Below are positions 33,509-42,941 of a stretch of 52,483 nucleotides of DNA, piece after piece. The stretch spans positions 1 through 52,483 of the forward strand of contig DASCOB010000217.1 in NCBI GenBank assembly GCA_036011785.1, given 5' to 3'. How positions within the stretch are numbered: position 1 is the stretch's first letter; each line of letters starts with the position of its first letter. This stretch comes from CAJWGI01 sp036011785. GTDB lineage: Bacteria > Chloroflexota > Anaerolineae > Anaerolineales > UBA11657. The position numbers and the translations under genes were made by a program. Under the pieces are notes generated by a model. It had not been told where the DNA came from and made no database searches. It saw only the letters and a list, made by a program, of their open reading frames with translations.

Positions 33509-35770
33509 ATGAAATTCAAGACATTCGTTGAGAAGCTGCCCGAAACGCTGGCGAGATCGGACCGCCTGTTGGTTGAGCGTGCATATGCGTTCGCGCAAAA
33601 GGCTCATTCCGGCCAGACGCGTGCTTCGGGTGCGCCATACATCGAGCATAGCCTGTCCGTGGCAGACATTCTGGCCACCCTTGGGCTGCCGCCGGCGGTG
33701 GTCGCGGCGGCGCTGCTGCACGATGTGGTGGAGGACTCCGCCAGCTCGGTCACCGAGTTGAAAAAGCAGTTTGGTGCGGAGGTGGCAGCGCTGGTGGATG
33801 GCGTGACCAAACTGACTAAGCAGGTGCAGCGTGTGGAGCAATCTAGGTCCCCTACTGACGGGGCTGGTGAGGCTGCCCGTGACCCTGAGCACCTGTCCAC
33901 TGACCAGGCGGAGACCATCCGCAAAACCTTCTTGGCGATGGGGGACGATGTACGCGTAGTGCTGATAAAACTGGCCGATAGATTGCACAACATGCGCACG
34001 CTTTCGTTCTTGCCTGTGGAGAAACAGCGTCGCATCGCGCAAGAAACGCTGGACATTTTCGCCCCACTGGCTAATCGGCTCGGAATATGGCAGGTCAAGT
34101 GGGAGCTGGAGGACCTTGGCTTTCGCTATGTGGACCCGAAGAGGTACAAGGAAATCGCAATGGCGATAAACCGACGACGTGTGGAGCGTGAGACGCGCAT
34201 TGCGGCCATTGTAGCGTGCCTGCAAAAAGAGCTGCGTGATCATGGCATTGACGCGGAGGTGACCGGTCGCCCGAAACATATTTATTCTATCTGGCGGAAG
34301 ATGCGCCGCAAGGACGTGCCGTTTGAGCAGGTTTATGACATACGGGCAGTGCGGGTGTTGCTCAAGCATCGCGAGGAGGCCGCGCCGCAGGATTCAAAGG
34401 CGAGCGAGCGTTCCGAGAAACAGGCTGTCGCAGATTGTTACCTTGCACTCGGTCTCGTGCATCAGCTTTGGAGCCCGATTCCCGGCGAATTCGATGATTA
34501 TGTCGCCACCCCGAAAGACAACTTTTATCAATCTCTCCACACTGCTGTCGTCGATGATGACGGCGATACGCTGGAAGTACAGATTCGAACTGAGACCATG
34601 CATGAGGGCGCCGAATATGGCATCGCGGCGCACTGGCGCTATAAAGAGGGCGGACGTAAGGAGGACAAATCCTTTGAACGACGCATTGAATGGCTGCGTT
34701 CAATGATGGATTGGAGGCAAGAGGTCACCGATGGGCAGGAATTTGTGGATGCGCTTAAGTCGGACCTGTTTCCGGACAGAGTGTATGCCTTCACCCCGCG
34801 CGGTGACATTATCGACCTGCCAGCCGGCGTCACCCCTGTGGATTTTGCTTATCACATCCACACCTCGGTGGGCGAGCGCTGTCGCGGCGCGAAAGTGAAC
34901 GGGCGGCTGGTGTCGCTCAACCACGCATTGGAATCAGGGGATCAGGTTGAAATACTTACTTCCAAAAGGGGCGGCCCCAGCCGCGACTGGCTGAATGCAG
35001 ACCTTGGATACGTGCGCTCTGCGCGTGCGCGCGAGAAAATCCGCAGCTGGTTTAAGAAACAAGCCCGTGAAGAAAATATCTCCACGGGCCGCAGCATCAT
35101 CGATCGCGAAGTGAAACGTCTGAACATCAGAGGGCTTTCCCGCGAAGCGACGGCGAAGATGTTCGGCCATGCTAAGGTCGAGGATTTTCTTGCCGCTGTG
35201 GGCTGTGGTGATGTCCACGAGCAAACGGTGATTAACCAGATGGTCGCCTGGCTGCGCAGTCAGTCCAAGGAGGATGCCGAAACACTTCCGCCGCCGGACA
35301 CCAAACCTGCTCGCCAGATTCAGGCCGATGAAGTCAACGTTTACGGGACACGCGGGCTGCTTACGCATCTCGGGCGCTGCTGCAATCCGGTGCCGGGAGA
35401 TGAAATTGTCGGCTACACCACGCGCGGGCGCGGCGTGACAATCCATCGTAAAGACTGCCCTAACGTGCTGCGCGTGCGCGAGGCGGAGCGCTTTATCAGT
35501 GTGGCTTGGGGCGCAAAACCGGCCAAAATTTACCCGGTCTCAGTGCACATTGTCGCATTCGATCGGGAGGGGCTGATGCGGGACATCTCCACTATTGTGG
35601 CGGATGAACACGTTAATATGAGCGCGATCTCGATGCTACCCGGCCAGGGACACGAGGTGGACGTCAATGTCACGCTGGAGGTTTCGCATCTGACACAATT
35701 GGGTAAGGTGCTCAGCCGGTTAGAGCAATTGACAAACGTCACTCAGGTGCGGCGTTTGCAGCCGGGTTGA
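33509..35770 (+). CDS. rel: Bifunctional (p)ppGpp synthetase/hydrolase
   Basis: 753 residues, the standard long RSH architecture. The HD hydrolase domain is intact (YIEHSLSVADIL, HDVVED at 71-76, KLADRLHNMRTL). The synthetase domain has KHIYSIWRKMRRKD and DNFYQSLHTAV. The RRKD motif (RxKD type) marks bifunctional Rel rather than RelA. A TGS domain follows (VYAFTPRGDIIDLPAGVTPVDFAY), then a conserved CC region (LGRCCNPVPGDEIVGY) and a C-terminal ACT domain. It controls the stringent response. The ribosome binding site is weak. An extended -10 (TGTTAAAAT, 33438-33446) lies upstream without a good -35. Confidence 0.96.
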   Translation: MKFKTFVEKLPETLARSDRLLVERAYAFAQKAHSGQTRASGAPYIEHSLSVADILATLGLPPAVVAAALLHDVVEDSASSVTELKKQFGAEVAALVDGVTKLTKQVQRVEQSRSPTDGAGEAARDPEHLSTDQAETIRKTFLAMGDDVRVVLIKLADRLHNMRTLSFLPVEKQRRIAQETLDIFAPLANRLGIWQVKWELEDLGFRYVDPKRYKEIAMAINRRRVERETRIAAIVACLQKELRDHGIDAEVTGRPKHIYSIWRKMRRKDVPFEQVYDIRAVRVLLKHREEAAPQDSKASERSEKQAVADCYLALGLVHQLWSPIPGEFDDYVATPKDNFYQSLHTAVVDDDGDTLEVQIRTETMHEGAEYGIAAHWRYKEGGRKEDKSFERRIEWLRSMMDWRQEVTDGQEFVDALKSDLFPDRVYAFTPRGDIIDLPAGVTPVDFAYHIHTSVGERCRGAKVNGRLVSLNHALESGDQVEILTSKRGGPSRDWLNADLGYVRSARAREKIRSWFKKQAREENISTGRSIIDREVKRLNIRGLSREATAKMFGHAKVEDFLAAVGCGDVHEQTVINQMVAWLRSQSKEDAETLPPPDTKPARQIQADEVNVYGTRGLLTHLGRCCNPVPGDEIVGYTTRGRGVTIHRKDCPNVLRVREAERFISVAWGAKPAKIYPVSVHIVAFDREGLMRDISTIVADEHVNMSAISMLPGQGHEVDVNVTLEVSHLTQLGKVLSRLEQLTNVTQVRRLQPG

Positions 35771-35799
35771 TCGGTGCGCAGAGTGGTTGGCATCTGATC

Positions 35800-36663
35800 T
35801 CAGGCGGCGCGCACAAGGGCGTCGGTCATGCGCGCCACGCGCGCCATCGCGCGCACATCATGCACGCGCACCATGTCTGCGCCACGGGCGATGCCGATGG
35901 CGACGGCGGCGGCCGTGCCCTCCATCCGATCCTCTGGGGGAAGATCGAGCGTGTATCCGATGAATGATTTTCGCGATGGCCCAATCAGCAACGGGTACCC
36001 CAGCTCCTTAAAGTGACCCAGTTCGTTCAACAATAGCCGGTTTTGTTTCACCGTTTTGCCGAAACCAATGCCGGGGTCGAGGATAATCTTTTTGTCGGCG
36101 ATGCCGGCATCGAGCGCAAGCGCGATTGACTCTTCCAGCTCGCTGCACACGTCGGCGAGCAGCTCGTCATATTCGCTTTCTACGTAGCGGCCGCCGAGGC
36201 GTCTATCGCGGCTGGCCTCGGCGATGCGACTGCGGTTGTGCATCAGGATGAGGGCAGCGCCGTGCGCGGAAACTACGTCGGCCAGCGCACCGTTGCGTTT
36301 CAAGCCCCAGACGTCATTGACAATGGATGCGCCCGCAGCCAGCGCAGCCTCCGCTACGGATGCCTTGCTTGTGTCCACCGAGATGGGCACGTCCACTGCC
36401 GCTGCCAGAGACCGGATCACCGGCGTCACCCGCCGCAATACGAGCTCGGCCGCTACCGGCGCGGCTCCCGGACGGGTGCTCTCGCCGCCCACATCCAGCA
36501 GGTGCGCGCCGTCGGCGACGAACTGCCTTCCAAGTTCAACCGCGGCATGCACGGGATCATCGTCTAAATCCAACCCGTCGCCGGAAAAGGAATCAGGCGT
36601 GGCGTTGATGACGCCCATCACATATGTTCGTGTTCCCCATTGAAAAAAATCAGGAAGGAGCAT
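35800..36663 (-). CDS. folP: Dihydropteroate synthase
   Basis: 287 residues, normal length. It condenses 6-hydroxymethyl-dihydropterin pyrophosphate with p-aminobenzoate in folate synthesis and is the sulfonamide target. Signatures are VMGVINATPDSFSGDG, LLDVGGESTRPGA, ISVDTSKASVAEAALAAG, IVNDVWGL, ILDPGIGFGKT and LIGPSRKSFIG. The gene lies 82 nt downstream of pyrG on the same strand and converges with rel. No other folate gene is adjacent. Confidence 0.96.
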   Translation of the reverse strand: MLLPDFFQWGTRTYVMGVINATPDSFSGDGLDLDDDPVHAAVELGRQFVADGAHLLDVGGESTRPGAAPVAAELVLRRVTPVIRSLAAAVDVPISVDTSKASVAEAALAAGASIVNDVWGLKRNGALADVVSAHGAALILMHNRSRIAEASRDRRLGGRYVESEYDELLADVCSELEESIALALDAGIADKKIILDPGIGFGKTVKQNRLLLNELGHFKELGYPLLIGPSRKSFIGYTLDLPPEDRMEGTAAAVAIGIARGADMVRVHDVRAMARVARMTDALVRAA

Positions 36664-36745
36664 GGCACTTTCGCAGTTTCAAGCGTTGCCGCGTGAAAAG
36701 TGTTCCTGAATCGGCCGGTTGCAGCGGCTTAGGTTGCCAGCGGGC

Positions 36746-38401
36746 TCACCCGGAGGCTGGCGGGCGCGCTACGGCCTTAGTCTGCGCGGCGGCATGCTCC
36801 GCAGCTGCTGCCACAAAAGCGGCGAAAAGCGGATGTGGCCGATTGGGGCGCGAGAGAAATTCAGGGTGGAACTGGCTGCCCACCATGAAGGGGTGGTCCT
36901 CAATTTCGGCGATTTCAACTAGCCGGTCATCGGGTGAGAGACCGGAAAACACCATCCCGTTTTCTGCGAGAACCTCGCGATAGTCGTTGTTGAACTCAAA
37001 GCGATGGCGGTGCCGTTCCGAGACCGGGATGCCGTTCGCAATGCCGTAAGCCGCCGACGCCCGCGTGCCGGGCACGAGCGTGCACGGATAAACTCCCAGT
37101 CGCATGGTACCGCCCATCTCGCTGATGTCGCGCTGGTCGGACATCAAGTCAATGACAGGATGCTCGGTCTCATTGTTGAATTCGGTCGAGTTGACGTCCT
37201 CCGATCCCAGCACGGTGCGCGCGAACTCGATGCACATCACCTGCATACCCAGACATAACCCAAGGTAAGGCACGCGTTGCCTGCGCGCCCAGTGGGCCGC
37301 CAGCACTTTACCCTCAATGCCACGCTCGCCGAACCCGCCCGGAACTACGATGCCATTGCACTCCTGCAGCTTTTCGGCGCAACCGTTCTTTTCTAGTTCG
37401 GTGGAGTGCACCCAGACGATTTGGACTTCGCGGCCGTGCGCTAACCCAGCGTGCTGCAGCGCCTCTTTCACACTGATATAAGCGTCCTCGAGCTCGATGT
37501 ATTTTCCCACTAAGGCGATGCGTACCAGCTTCCCCGACTGACGCACTGCATCAATCATGGTCTGCCAGTCTGACCAATCTACATCGTGACAGCTATCCTG
37601 CAGTTGCAGTCGCTCAACGAGAAATTGGCCGAGAGCGCGTCCCTCTAGCAGCAGTGGCACCTCGTAAGTCACCTTTGTTGTGGTCACCGGGATGACGGCC
37701 TCTTCCGGCACGTCGCAGAAAAGGGCGATTTTCTCGCACAACTCCTGCTGAATGAGGTAGTCGGCGCGAGCCACGATCACGTCTGGCGAGATACCGATGG
37801 AGCGTAATTCGCGCACCGAGTGCTGCGTCGGTTTGGTTTTCAGTTCACCGGTGGCGCCGATGTGCGGTAGCCAGGTAACATGCACATAGACGGTGTTCGC
37901 GCGTCCGAGGTCGTTACGCATCTGCCGCAGCGCTTCCAAAAAGGGCAGGCTCTCGATATCCCCGATGGTGCCGCCCACTTCCACAATGATTACCTCAGCG
38001 CCTGTTGCGCCGGGAACCAACTGGATGTGGCGTTTGATTTCGTTGGTGATGTGCGGGATGACTTGAATGGTGCCGCCGAGGTAATCGCCACGGCGCTCGG
38101 CCGCGATTATGTCAGAATAAAGTTGGCCGGTGGTTACGTTACAGACCTGCTGCAGGTTGATGTCGATGAAGCGCTCATAGTGGCCAAGATCTAAATCGGT
38201 CTCCGCGCCATCATTGGTGACGAAAACCTCGCCATGCTGGTAAGGAGACATAGTGCCCGGGTCGACGTTCAGGTACGGATCCAACTTTTGCACCGAAATG
38301 GCCAACCCTCTTTCCTTGAGCATGCGACCCATGGCTGCTGCCACTATGCCCTTTCCCACTGAACTGACCACTCCGCCCGTGACGAAGATGTATTTGGTCA
38401 T
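36746..38401 (-). CDS. pyrG: CTP synthase
   Basis: 551 residues. It aminates UTP to CTP using glutamine. The N-terminal amidoligase domain begins KYIFVTGGVVSSVGKGI, with SVQKLDPYLNVDPGTMSP and EVGGTIGDIESLPFLEALRQ. The C-terminal glutaminase domain carries the nucleophile in YLGLCLGMQ and the HPEF region near the end (GSQFHPEFLSRP). ATG 38401 is preceded by CGGAG. Folate gene folP follows, linking two nucleotide-related pathways. Confidence 0.98.
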   Translation of the reverse strand: MTKYIFVTGGVVSSVGKGIVAAAMGRMLKERGLAISVQKLDPYLNVDPGTMSPYQHGEVFVTNDGAETDLDLGHYERFIDINLQQVCNVTTGQLYSDIIAAERRGDYLGGTIQVIPHITNEIKRHIQLVPGATGAEVIIVEVGGTIGDIESLPFLEALRQMRNDLGRANTVYVHVTWLPHIGATGELKTKPTQHSVRELRSIGISPDVIVARADYLIQQELCEKIALFCDVPEEAVIPVTTTKVTYEVPLLLEGRALGQFLVERLQLQDSCHDVDWSDWQTMIDAVRQSGKLVRIALVGKYIELEDAYISVKEALQHAGLAHGREVQIVWVHSTELEKNGCAEKLQECNGIVVPGGFGERGIEGKVLAAHWARRQRVPYLGLCLGMQVMCIEFARTVLGSEDVNSTEFNNETEHPVIDLMSDQRDISEMGGTMRLGVYPCTLVPGTRASAAYGIANGIPVSERHRHRFEFNNDYREVLAENGMVFSGLSPDDRLVEIAEIEDHPFMVGSQFHPEFLSRPNRPHPLFAAFVAAAAEHAAAQTKAVARPPASG

Positions 38402-38514
38402 TTAACGCTCCGCTGAGCCGGTTAACAGCAGTGGGGAGGACGGTTTATCTGGGCCCTGACCACTGATTCATTCTCTGAAAAGCCGCGCTCACGCGAGATG
38501 CATGGCCTCATCGC

Positions 38515-38520
38515 ATTATA
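38515..38520 (-). promoter_or_regulatory. Possible -10 for pyrG
   Basis: The reverse strand reads TATAAT 114 nt before pyrG. A TTATGG lies 19 bp upstream as a poor -35, and an overlapping TGGTATATT (around 38539-38534) could be an alternative extended -10. The leader between here and pyrG shows no terminator, so I do not see the attenuator known in Bacillus pyrG. Confidence 0.35.
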
Positions 38521-38601
38521 GTGACACTGGCGGAATATACCATAATGTACGCCGCCGGGGCAGTAAGCATTGCGTTTATGCAACATTGTGCGCCCGAAGT
38601 C

Positions 38602-38937
38602 TCAATTGGAATCGTCCAACAGTGCGTCAATCTTGCTGGTGTACATCGCGGCTGTGTTAGCACCGACCACGCGGTCAACCTCTTTTCCGTCCTTTACAAA
38701 AAGCATGGTGGGTATTCCTTGCACACCATATTTCATTGCCCACTGCGAATTCTCGTCGGTGTTTACCTTGGCGATGGTGATTTTGCCTGCGTATTCTGCC
38801 GCGAGGTCGTCCAGAATGGGGGCGACCATTCTGCACGGCCCGCACCAGGGCGCCCAGAAATCCACGACCACCGGAGTGGTAGATTGCAGCACTTCCTGTT
38901 CGAATGCCGCGTCATTTACTTCAATTGGTGCTGTCAT
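38602..38937 (-). CDS. trxA: Thioredoxin
   Basis: 111 residues. The redox motif WCGPC has C32 and C35 within VVVDFWAPWCGPCRMVAPIL, and the cis-proline region is GIPTMLFVKDGKEV. It reduces protein disulfides in the cytoplasm. A strong AAGGAGA ribosome binding site precedes ATG 38937. It is the last gene of the leftward SCP2-membrane-FmdB-TrxA group. Confidence 0.97.
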   Translation of the reverse strand: MTAPIEVNDAAFEQEVLQSTTPVVVDFWAPWCGPCRMVAPILDDLAAEYAGKITIAKVNTDENSQWAMKYGVQGIPTMLFVKDGKEVDRVVGANTAAMYTSKIDALLDDSN

Positions 38938-39036
38938 TTCCTATGATATCTCCTTTTGCGATGCGACTCTGGGGGCAACAGTGTTGGTTACCAGATGTGC
39001 CTGTGGACAGGCCGACGGCCTGCATCAGCAGTTGGC

Positions 39037-39240
39037 TCAGGTGAAGCCGGAGCGCGGCGTTCGGGTTGCGCGATGCGCAGAGATGGAAGACTGGCTGCCC
39101 AATGCAAATGTGGACAACATCTTTTCTGCGTGCGCTTTTCCACAGGTGGGACAGGGCAGCTTGGCATCGGCCTTGGAAAACGGCAAGCGACGCTCAAACT
39201 GTGCGCCGCATTCGAAACAACGATACTCGTACACCGGCAT
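39037..39240 (-). CDS. FmdB-type zinc-ribbon protein
   Basis: A 67-residue protein with the start MPVYEYRCFECG and a second CPTCG, the CxxC...CxxC zinc ribbon of the FmdB/CxxC_CxxC_SSSS family. Proteins of this family are widespread and small; an original link to formamidase regulation gives the name, but function here is unknown. ATG 39240 has GGAG 10 nt upstream; the longer frame upstream is not protein-like. The C-terminus is short and basic. Confidence 0.85.
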   Translation of the reverse strand: MPVYEYRCFECGAQFERRLPFSKADAKLPCPTCGKAHAEKMLSTFALGSQSSISAHRATRTPRSGFT

Positions 39241-39347
39241 CAGCGTCAAACTCCAACCATCATTTTGCGGGAAGTATACGCTATGTGTGCCCAGTTGTCG
39301 ATGATGGGTGTCAATTTCTAAGGGATTCATAACAATTACGCCCGGGT

Positions 39348-39641
39348 TCAGCGAGCGATGGCAAGCAGCACGAGTAGCAGGGTGATGAGCGCGAAAGGCG
39401 CGAGTAGCCCGACGAGCGCGTTCAGCGTATGGTTTTCGCGCCGGGTAATGAGACGTCCGACCGCGTGCAGGCTGCCCAGCGAACCAAACAGGCCGCCAAG
39501 GGCGACGCCCCACAGGATTGCCCCGCCCCAGCCGCCAACGGCTTGACGGATGTGCGGCCAAAAATTGGCGGTCATCAGTGCACCCACCAGCCCGACAATG
39601 ATGCCCATGAACTGGTTCAGGCGCAGCCCGGCGCGGTTCAT
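39348..39641 (-). CDS. Small three-helix membrane protein
   Basis: 97 residues with three hydrophobic stretches (about 13-27, 39-60 and 74-96), the second very glycine-rich. I recognise no family. ATG 39641 lies 2 nt after the SCP2 stop, so the genes are coupled. The frame is open further upstream, but there it would run through the SCP2 gene in another frame. Confidence 0.6.
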   Translation of the reverse strand: MNRAGLRLNQFMGIIVGLVGALMTANFWPHIRQAVGGWGGAILWGVALGGLFGSLGSLHAVGRLITRRENHTLNALVGLLAPFALITLLLVLLAIAR

Positions 39642-39643
39642 GG

Positions 39644-39985
39644 TTATCCGCCGGAGAGGTCGAACATGGTCTGCATCTTCATCGCCATGCCCATGTCGCC
39701 ACTTACGCGGATTTTCCCTTGCATGAAAAGCGCCATCGAATTGGCCTCGCCATTGGCGATGTCCAACCAGTCGCTGGCCTGCATAGACATGGTCACATCT
39801 GCGTCTGCGCGCGCGCCGGCGGTGACAGAGAAGGCGCCGTTCTTCACCTGCAAAGTCCACAGGCCACCATCGTCGCCGCTCAAGTCCATTTGAATCACGG
39901 CGTCCATGTCGCCAGCATGGTCTGGCAGGAACCGTTCCGGCATCAGGTCGAACACCTGCTCTATGTTTCCTGCTCGTTCAGTCAT
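39644..39985 (-). CDS. SCP2 sterol-transfer family protein
   Basis: 113 residues matching the SCP-2 lipid-binding fold: AVIQMDLSGDDGGLWTLQVKNGAFSV, ADVTMSMQASDWLDIANGEANSMALFMQGKIRVSGDMGMAMKM. Bacterial members bind fatty acids or other lipids. A good ribosome binding site (GAGGAG) precedes ATG 39985, and a consensus promoter lies 30 nt upstream. It leads the four-gene leftward group ending in trxA. Confidence 0.88.
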   Translation of the reverse strand: MTERAGNIEQVFDLMPERFLPDHAGDMDAVIQMDLSGDDGGLWTLQVKNGAFSVTAGARADADVTMSMQASDWLDIANGEANSMALFMQGKIRVSGDMGMAMKMQTMFDLSGG

Positions 39986-40014
39986 TTTCTCACTCCTCTG
40001 AAAAGTGTGTTCCC

Positions 40015-40043
40015 AGTATAAGATTGCCGCTCGCGGCTGTCAA
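40015..40043 (-). promoter_or_regulatory. Consensus sigma-70-type promoter for the SCP2-trxA group
   Basis: The reverse strand reads TTGACA (40043-40038), 17 bp, TATACT (40020-40015). This is the best promoter in the window: perfect -35, one mismatch in the -10, ideal spacing. Transcription should begin near 40008 and give a short leader before ATG 39985. Confidence 0.85.
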
Positions 40044-40074
40044 TGCGCGTGTGAGCGCCGGGCAGGGGCCGTGA

Positions 40075-40080
40075 TATACT
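40075..40080 (+). promoter_or_regulatory. Extended -10 for the serine hydrolase gene
   Basis: TGATATACT (TATACT 40075-40080) fits an extended -10, 18 nt before ATG 40099, giving a very short leader. No -35 match is present at 16-18 bp. Confidence 0.4.
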
Positions 40081-40098
40081 CGCGCTTGCGCGGCGGTT

Positions 40099-41535
40099 AT
40101 GAGGCAGCGACCCAACACCACATTGTTTGAATGGACGGCCATCTCGCTGGTGCTGGCCACTGTGCTGGCGCTTGTGCTGCAGCTAGTTGCTTTTCAAAGA
40201 GTGCGGGCCACGTTTCCACCCGGCATGATGATTGCCAATGTGCCTGTGGGCGGTCTGTCTCTTGAGCAATCCGAGGCCACGCTTTCACAGATTTACGCTA
40301 CCCCTGTGGAACTGCACTTTCAGGATGAGGTCTTTTTCTTGGAGCCGGCCGAAATAAGCTTTCGGCTCGCACTCGAAGGCATGTTGGCCCGCGCGGATAC
40401 CTACCGCACAGATACAAGTTTCTGGTCCGGATACTGGAACTATCTCTGGCGGCGATCGGGGTACCCGGTTGTGGTGCCGGTAGTGGCAGAGTATTCCACC
40501 GCGCAGCTGCGTGAATTCCTAGAGGATGTCGCCGCGCGCTATGATCTGCCGCCCACTCCTGCCCGCATCGAGCCGGGCTCATTGCGCTTGCGCTCCGGCT
40601 CGCCCGGATACAGCTTAGACGTAGAGTCATCTCTGGCGGTCATCGATCTGGCGCTGCGTGTGCCTACAAACCGACGGGTGGTGCTAACGATCCGAGACGG
40701 CGCAAGCGTTTCTCCTACAACCGGGACGCTCGGCGATTTGGTCAACCGTTATATTGAGCATCTGGATTTTGAGGGCATTGTCAGTCTGGCAGTTGTCGAT
40801 CTGCAGACTGGGGAGGAGCTTAATCTCAACCCGGATGTTGCCTACGCCGGACTGAGCATAATGAAAATACCCATTGTGCTTGACATGTACAGAGTGCTGG
40901 ATTTCGAGCCGTTCGCGGAGACAACTAGGGTGATTGAGGGCACGATTGTGCAATCATCTAATCTGCACGCCAACATTCTGCTGGCGGAGCTGGGCGGCGG
41001 GGACCCGAGCAGCGGCGCCTCGGTGCTGACCGCAGACTTGCAGCGCCTAGGCCTGCTTGATTCGTTCATGGCCGGCTATTTCGATCAAGAAGTGGAACCG
41101 CCAGTAGTGCGCACCCCGGCCAACCAGCGCACGGATATCAACACCAAACCCGACCCGTTCATGCAGACTACGCCGGCGGATATGGCCGCGCTGCTCACAA
41201 TGCTTTACCAGTGCGCGCAGCATGGCGGCGGCGGGTTGGCGGTGGCGTTCGCCGGCGAGGTCACCCGGGCGGAATGCGACGCGGTCATCGAGCTGTTAAG
41301 CCGCAACAAAACGGCCACACTGATTGAGGCTGGCGTACCGGAGGGCACTACGGTGGCGCACAAGCATGGCTTCGGGTCCGGCGACACAATTGCCGATGCA
41401 GGCATTGTGTTCTCGCCCGGTGGCGATTACGTCGTTGTTATTTATCTGTGGCACCCAGTTTATCTGGAATGGGAGCAGAGCGCGCCGATGGTCGCGAACA
41501 TCTCGCGCATGGTGTACATTTATTTCAACCCCTGA
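40099..41535 (+). CDS. Membrane-anchored beta-lactamase-like serine hydrolase with N-terminal PG-binding-like domain
   Basis: 478 residues: an N-terminal membrane helix (about 12-33), a YoaR/PG_binding_4-like region (about 45-210), and a class A beta-lactamase/transpeptidase-like domain. The SxxK motif is S253-I-M-K256. SSNLHAN supplies an SxN-like motif, and HKHG stands where KTG is expected. These features suggest a penicillin-binding-protein relative acting on peptidoglycan outside the cell rather than an antibiotic-destroying enzyme. I see no general-base Glu typical of class A beta-lactamases. Its 3' end overlaps the convergent ligase gene by 16 nt. Confidence 0.75.
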   Translation: MRQRPNTTLFEWTAISLVLATVLALVLQLVAFQRVRATFPPGMMIANVPVGGLSLEQSEATLSQIYATPVELHFQDEVFFLEPAEISFRLALEGMLARADTYRTDTSFWSGYWNYLWRRSGYPVVVPVVAEYSTAQLREFLEDVAARYDLPPTPARIEPGSLRLRSGSPGYSLDVESSLAVIDLALRVPTNRRVVLTIRDGASVSPTTGTLGDLVNRYIEHLDFEGIVSLAVVDLQTGEELNLNPDVAYAGLSIMKIPIVLDMYRVLDFEPFAETTRVIEGTIVQSSNLHANILLAELGGGDPSSGASVLTADLQRLGLLDSFMAGYFDQEVEPPVVRTPANQRTDINTKPDPFMQTTPADMAALLTMLYQCAQHGGGGLAVAFAGEVTRAECDAVIELLSRNKTATLIEAGVPEGTTVAHKHGFGSGDTIADAGIVFSPGGDYVVVIYLWHPVYLEWEQSAPMVANISRMVYIYFNP

Positions 41536-42941
41536 GCTAGACGTGTGGCTGCCAGGGTCAACCCGACCAGCAGCCAGAAGAACGTCTGCGCCGCCTGAAA
41601 TTCCAGATTGACGAAGTAGTGATCCAGTAGGCCGATAACGAGCGCGGCGATTAGCGCCGCGTGGACCCCCAGCCACCCTGCCGCCAGAGCTGATTCTGAC
41701 AGCGCCGCGCGGCGGTGATGCAGCCCCCATCCCAGTACAACGGAGATTGCCAGCACAAAGACCCCTAACCCTACCAGACCCATCTGCTCGGCCAGAAGTA
41801 GGTATGCGCTCGATACTCCGAGGTAGATGTCCACGTCGGGCGTGCCGCCGAAGCCGACCCCGAAGAGTGGATAGCGGCTGATGAGTGTGCGCGCATCCCT
41901 GTATTCACCGAAGCGCATGCGCGTAGCCAAATCCTGCCCTTGCAGACCGGCGGAAAAATGGCTGCTGTATTGCTGCGCAATTGGAAGGAACATGAAGAGT
42001 ACGATGGCCAGCGCGACCAGCCAGAGCAATTTGCGGCGGCGCAGCGCCGTGACAAACAGTATGGCTGCCAGCAGTGCGGCCATGGCCGTGCGAGAGAAAG
42101 TGAGAATCAGCGTCGCGACAATGAGGGTAAACATCGCCCATGAGGGCCAGCGCCGGCCGAAGAGCGGACGAGCTATCGCCAGCTGTGGGGCGGCTAGGGC
42201 ACCCACAATCGCCAGCAGCCCACCGAAGGCGTTCGGGTCCACTGAAGTGCCGATCGCACGCAGCGCGTTGGCGGGGTTGTCTTCGATGTAGCGCAGCACA
42301 GCGCCGGTCGGGTAATTGACGATGCGCAGTGCGTTTAAACCACGTTCGGCCAGATCTGCTGGAATGAAATACAGCGTCAACCCCAGCAGCGCCGCGGCGG
42401 ACCCGGCGAGAAGCATCACCCGCAGCAAACGAGCGAGTTTTTCGCTGTCGGCGACGTGGTCTGCTACCAAGAACGCAAGGGCGACATTGAGCATGAAACC
42501 GGCGAACTTGCGCAACAAATTGGGAGTGAGCACGGCGTTGCCGCTGCCGGCTATAAAAGAAAACAGCGCCAGCAACATGAACGCCATAATCGGGGTGTGC
42601 GCTGGGGAGGCAGCCAGCCTGCGGCGCTGGCCGGTCATCCACTGCGTGAGATACACCAGAAAAACCCCGGCGAGGGCTATATCGAGTAATGTGGGCGTGA
42701 GCACGAACTTAAAAGGCATGGTGCCAAAGGGCAGCAGTGCGACGATGACAATCACGCCCCACAGTCCGAATTCCACGTCGCTCACGGCCCAAACCGCGAG
42801 AGCGAGGCCGAGCAGCACGGAGGCCGCAATCAATGGCCCGAGAAATCCCAGCAATGCGCCGACGATTGTGGAAACCACGGCGAGAGCAATGCCGACAACC
42901 AGCGCGGGCTGTCGCGGGCGGACGAGTGCAAGCCGCATCAT
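41520..42941 (-). CDS. O-antigen ligase family protein (Wzy_C)
   Basis: 473 residues with about 12 membrane helices and one large outer loop (about 295-385) containing TRMRFGEYRDARTLISRYPLFGVGFGGTPD, the typical Wzy_C pattern with ISRYPLFGVGFG. Such enzymes ligate or polymerise glycans from polyprenyl diphosphate on the outer side of the membrane. It starts with an ATGA overlap on the YfhO-like gene and is the last gene of the leftward polysaccharide operon. Confidence 0.87.
   Translation of the reverse strand: MMRLALVRPRQPALVVGIALAVVSTIVGALLGFLGPLIAASVLLGLALAVWAVSDVEFGLWGVIVIVALLPFGTMPFKFVLTPTLLDIALAGVFLVYLTQWMTGQRRRLAASPAHTPIMAFMLLALFSFIAGSGNAVLTPNLLRKFAGFMLNVALAFLVADHVADSEKLARLLRVMLLAGSAAALLGLTLYFIPADLAERGLNALRIVNYPTGAVLRYIEDNPANALRAIGTSVDPNAFGGLLAIVGALAAPQLAIARPLFGRRWPSWAMFTLIVATLILTFSRTAMAALLAAILFVTALRRRKLLWLVALAIVLFMFLPIAQQYSSHFSAGLQGQDLATRMRFGEYRDARTLISRYPLFGVGFGGTPDVDIYLGVSSAYLLLAEQMGLVGLGVFVLAISVVLGWGLHHRRAALSESALAAGWLGVHAALIAALVIGLLDHYFVNLEFQAAQTFFWLLVGLTLAATRLAQGLK

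Noticed and set aside
33440..34369. A 309-codon leftward open frame over the start of rel
   Set aside because: Antisense to the conserved HD domain; composition is not protein-like.
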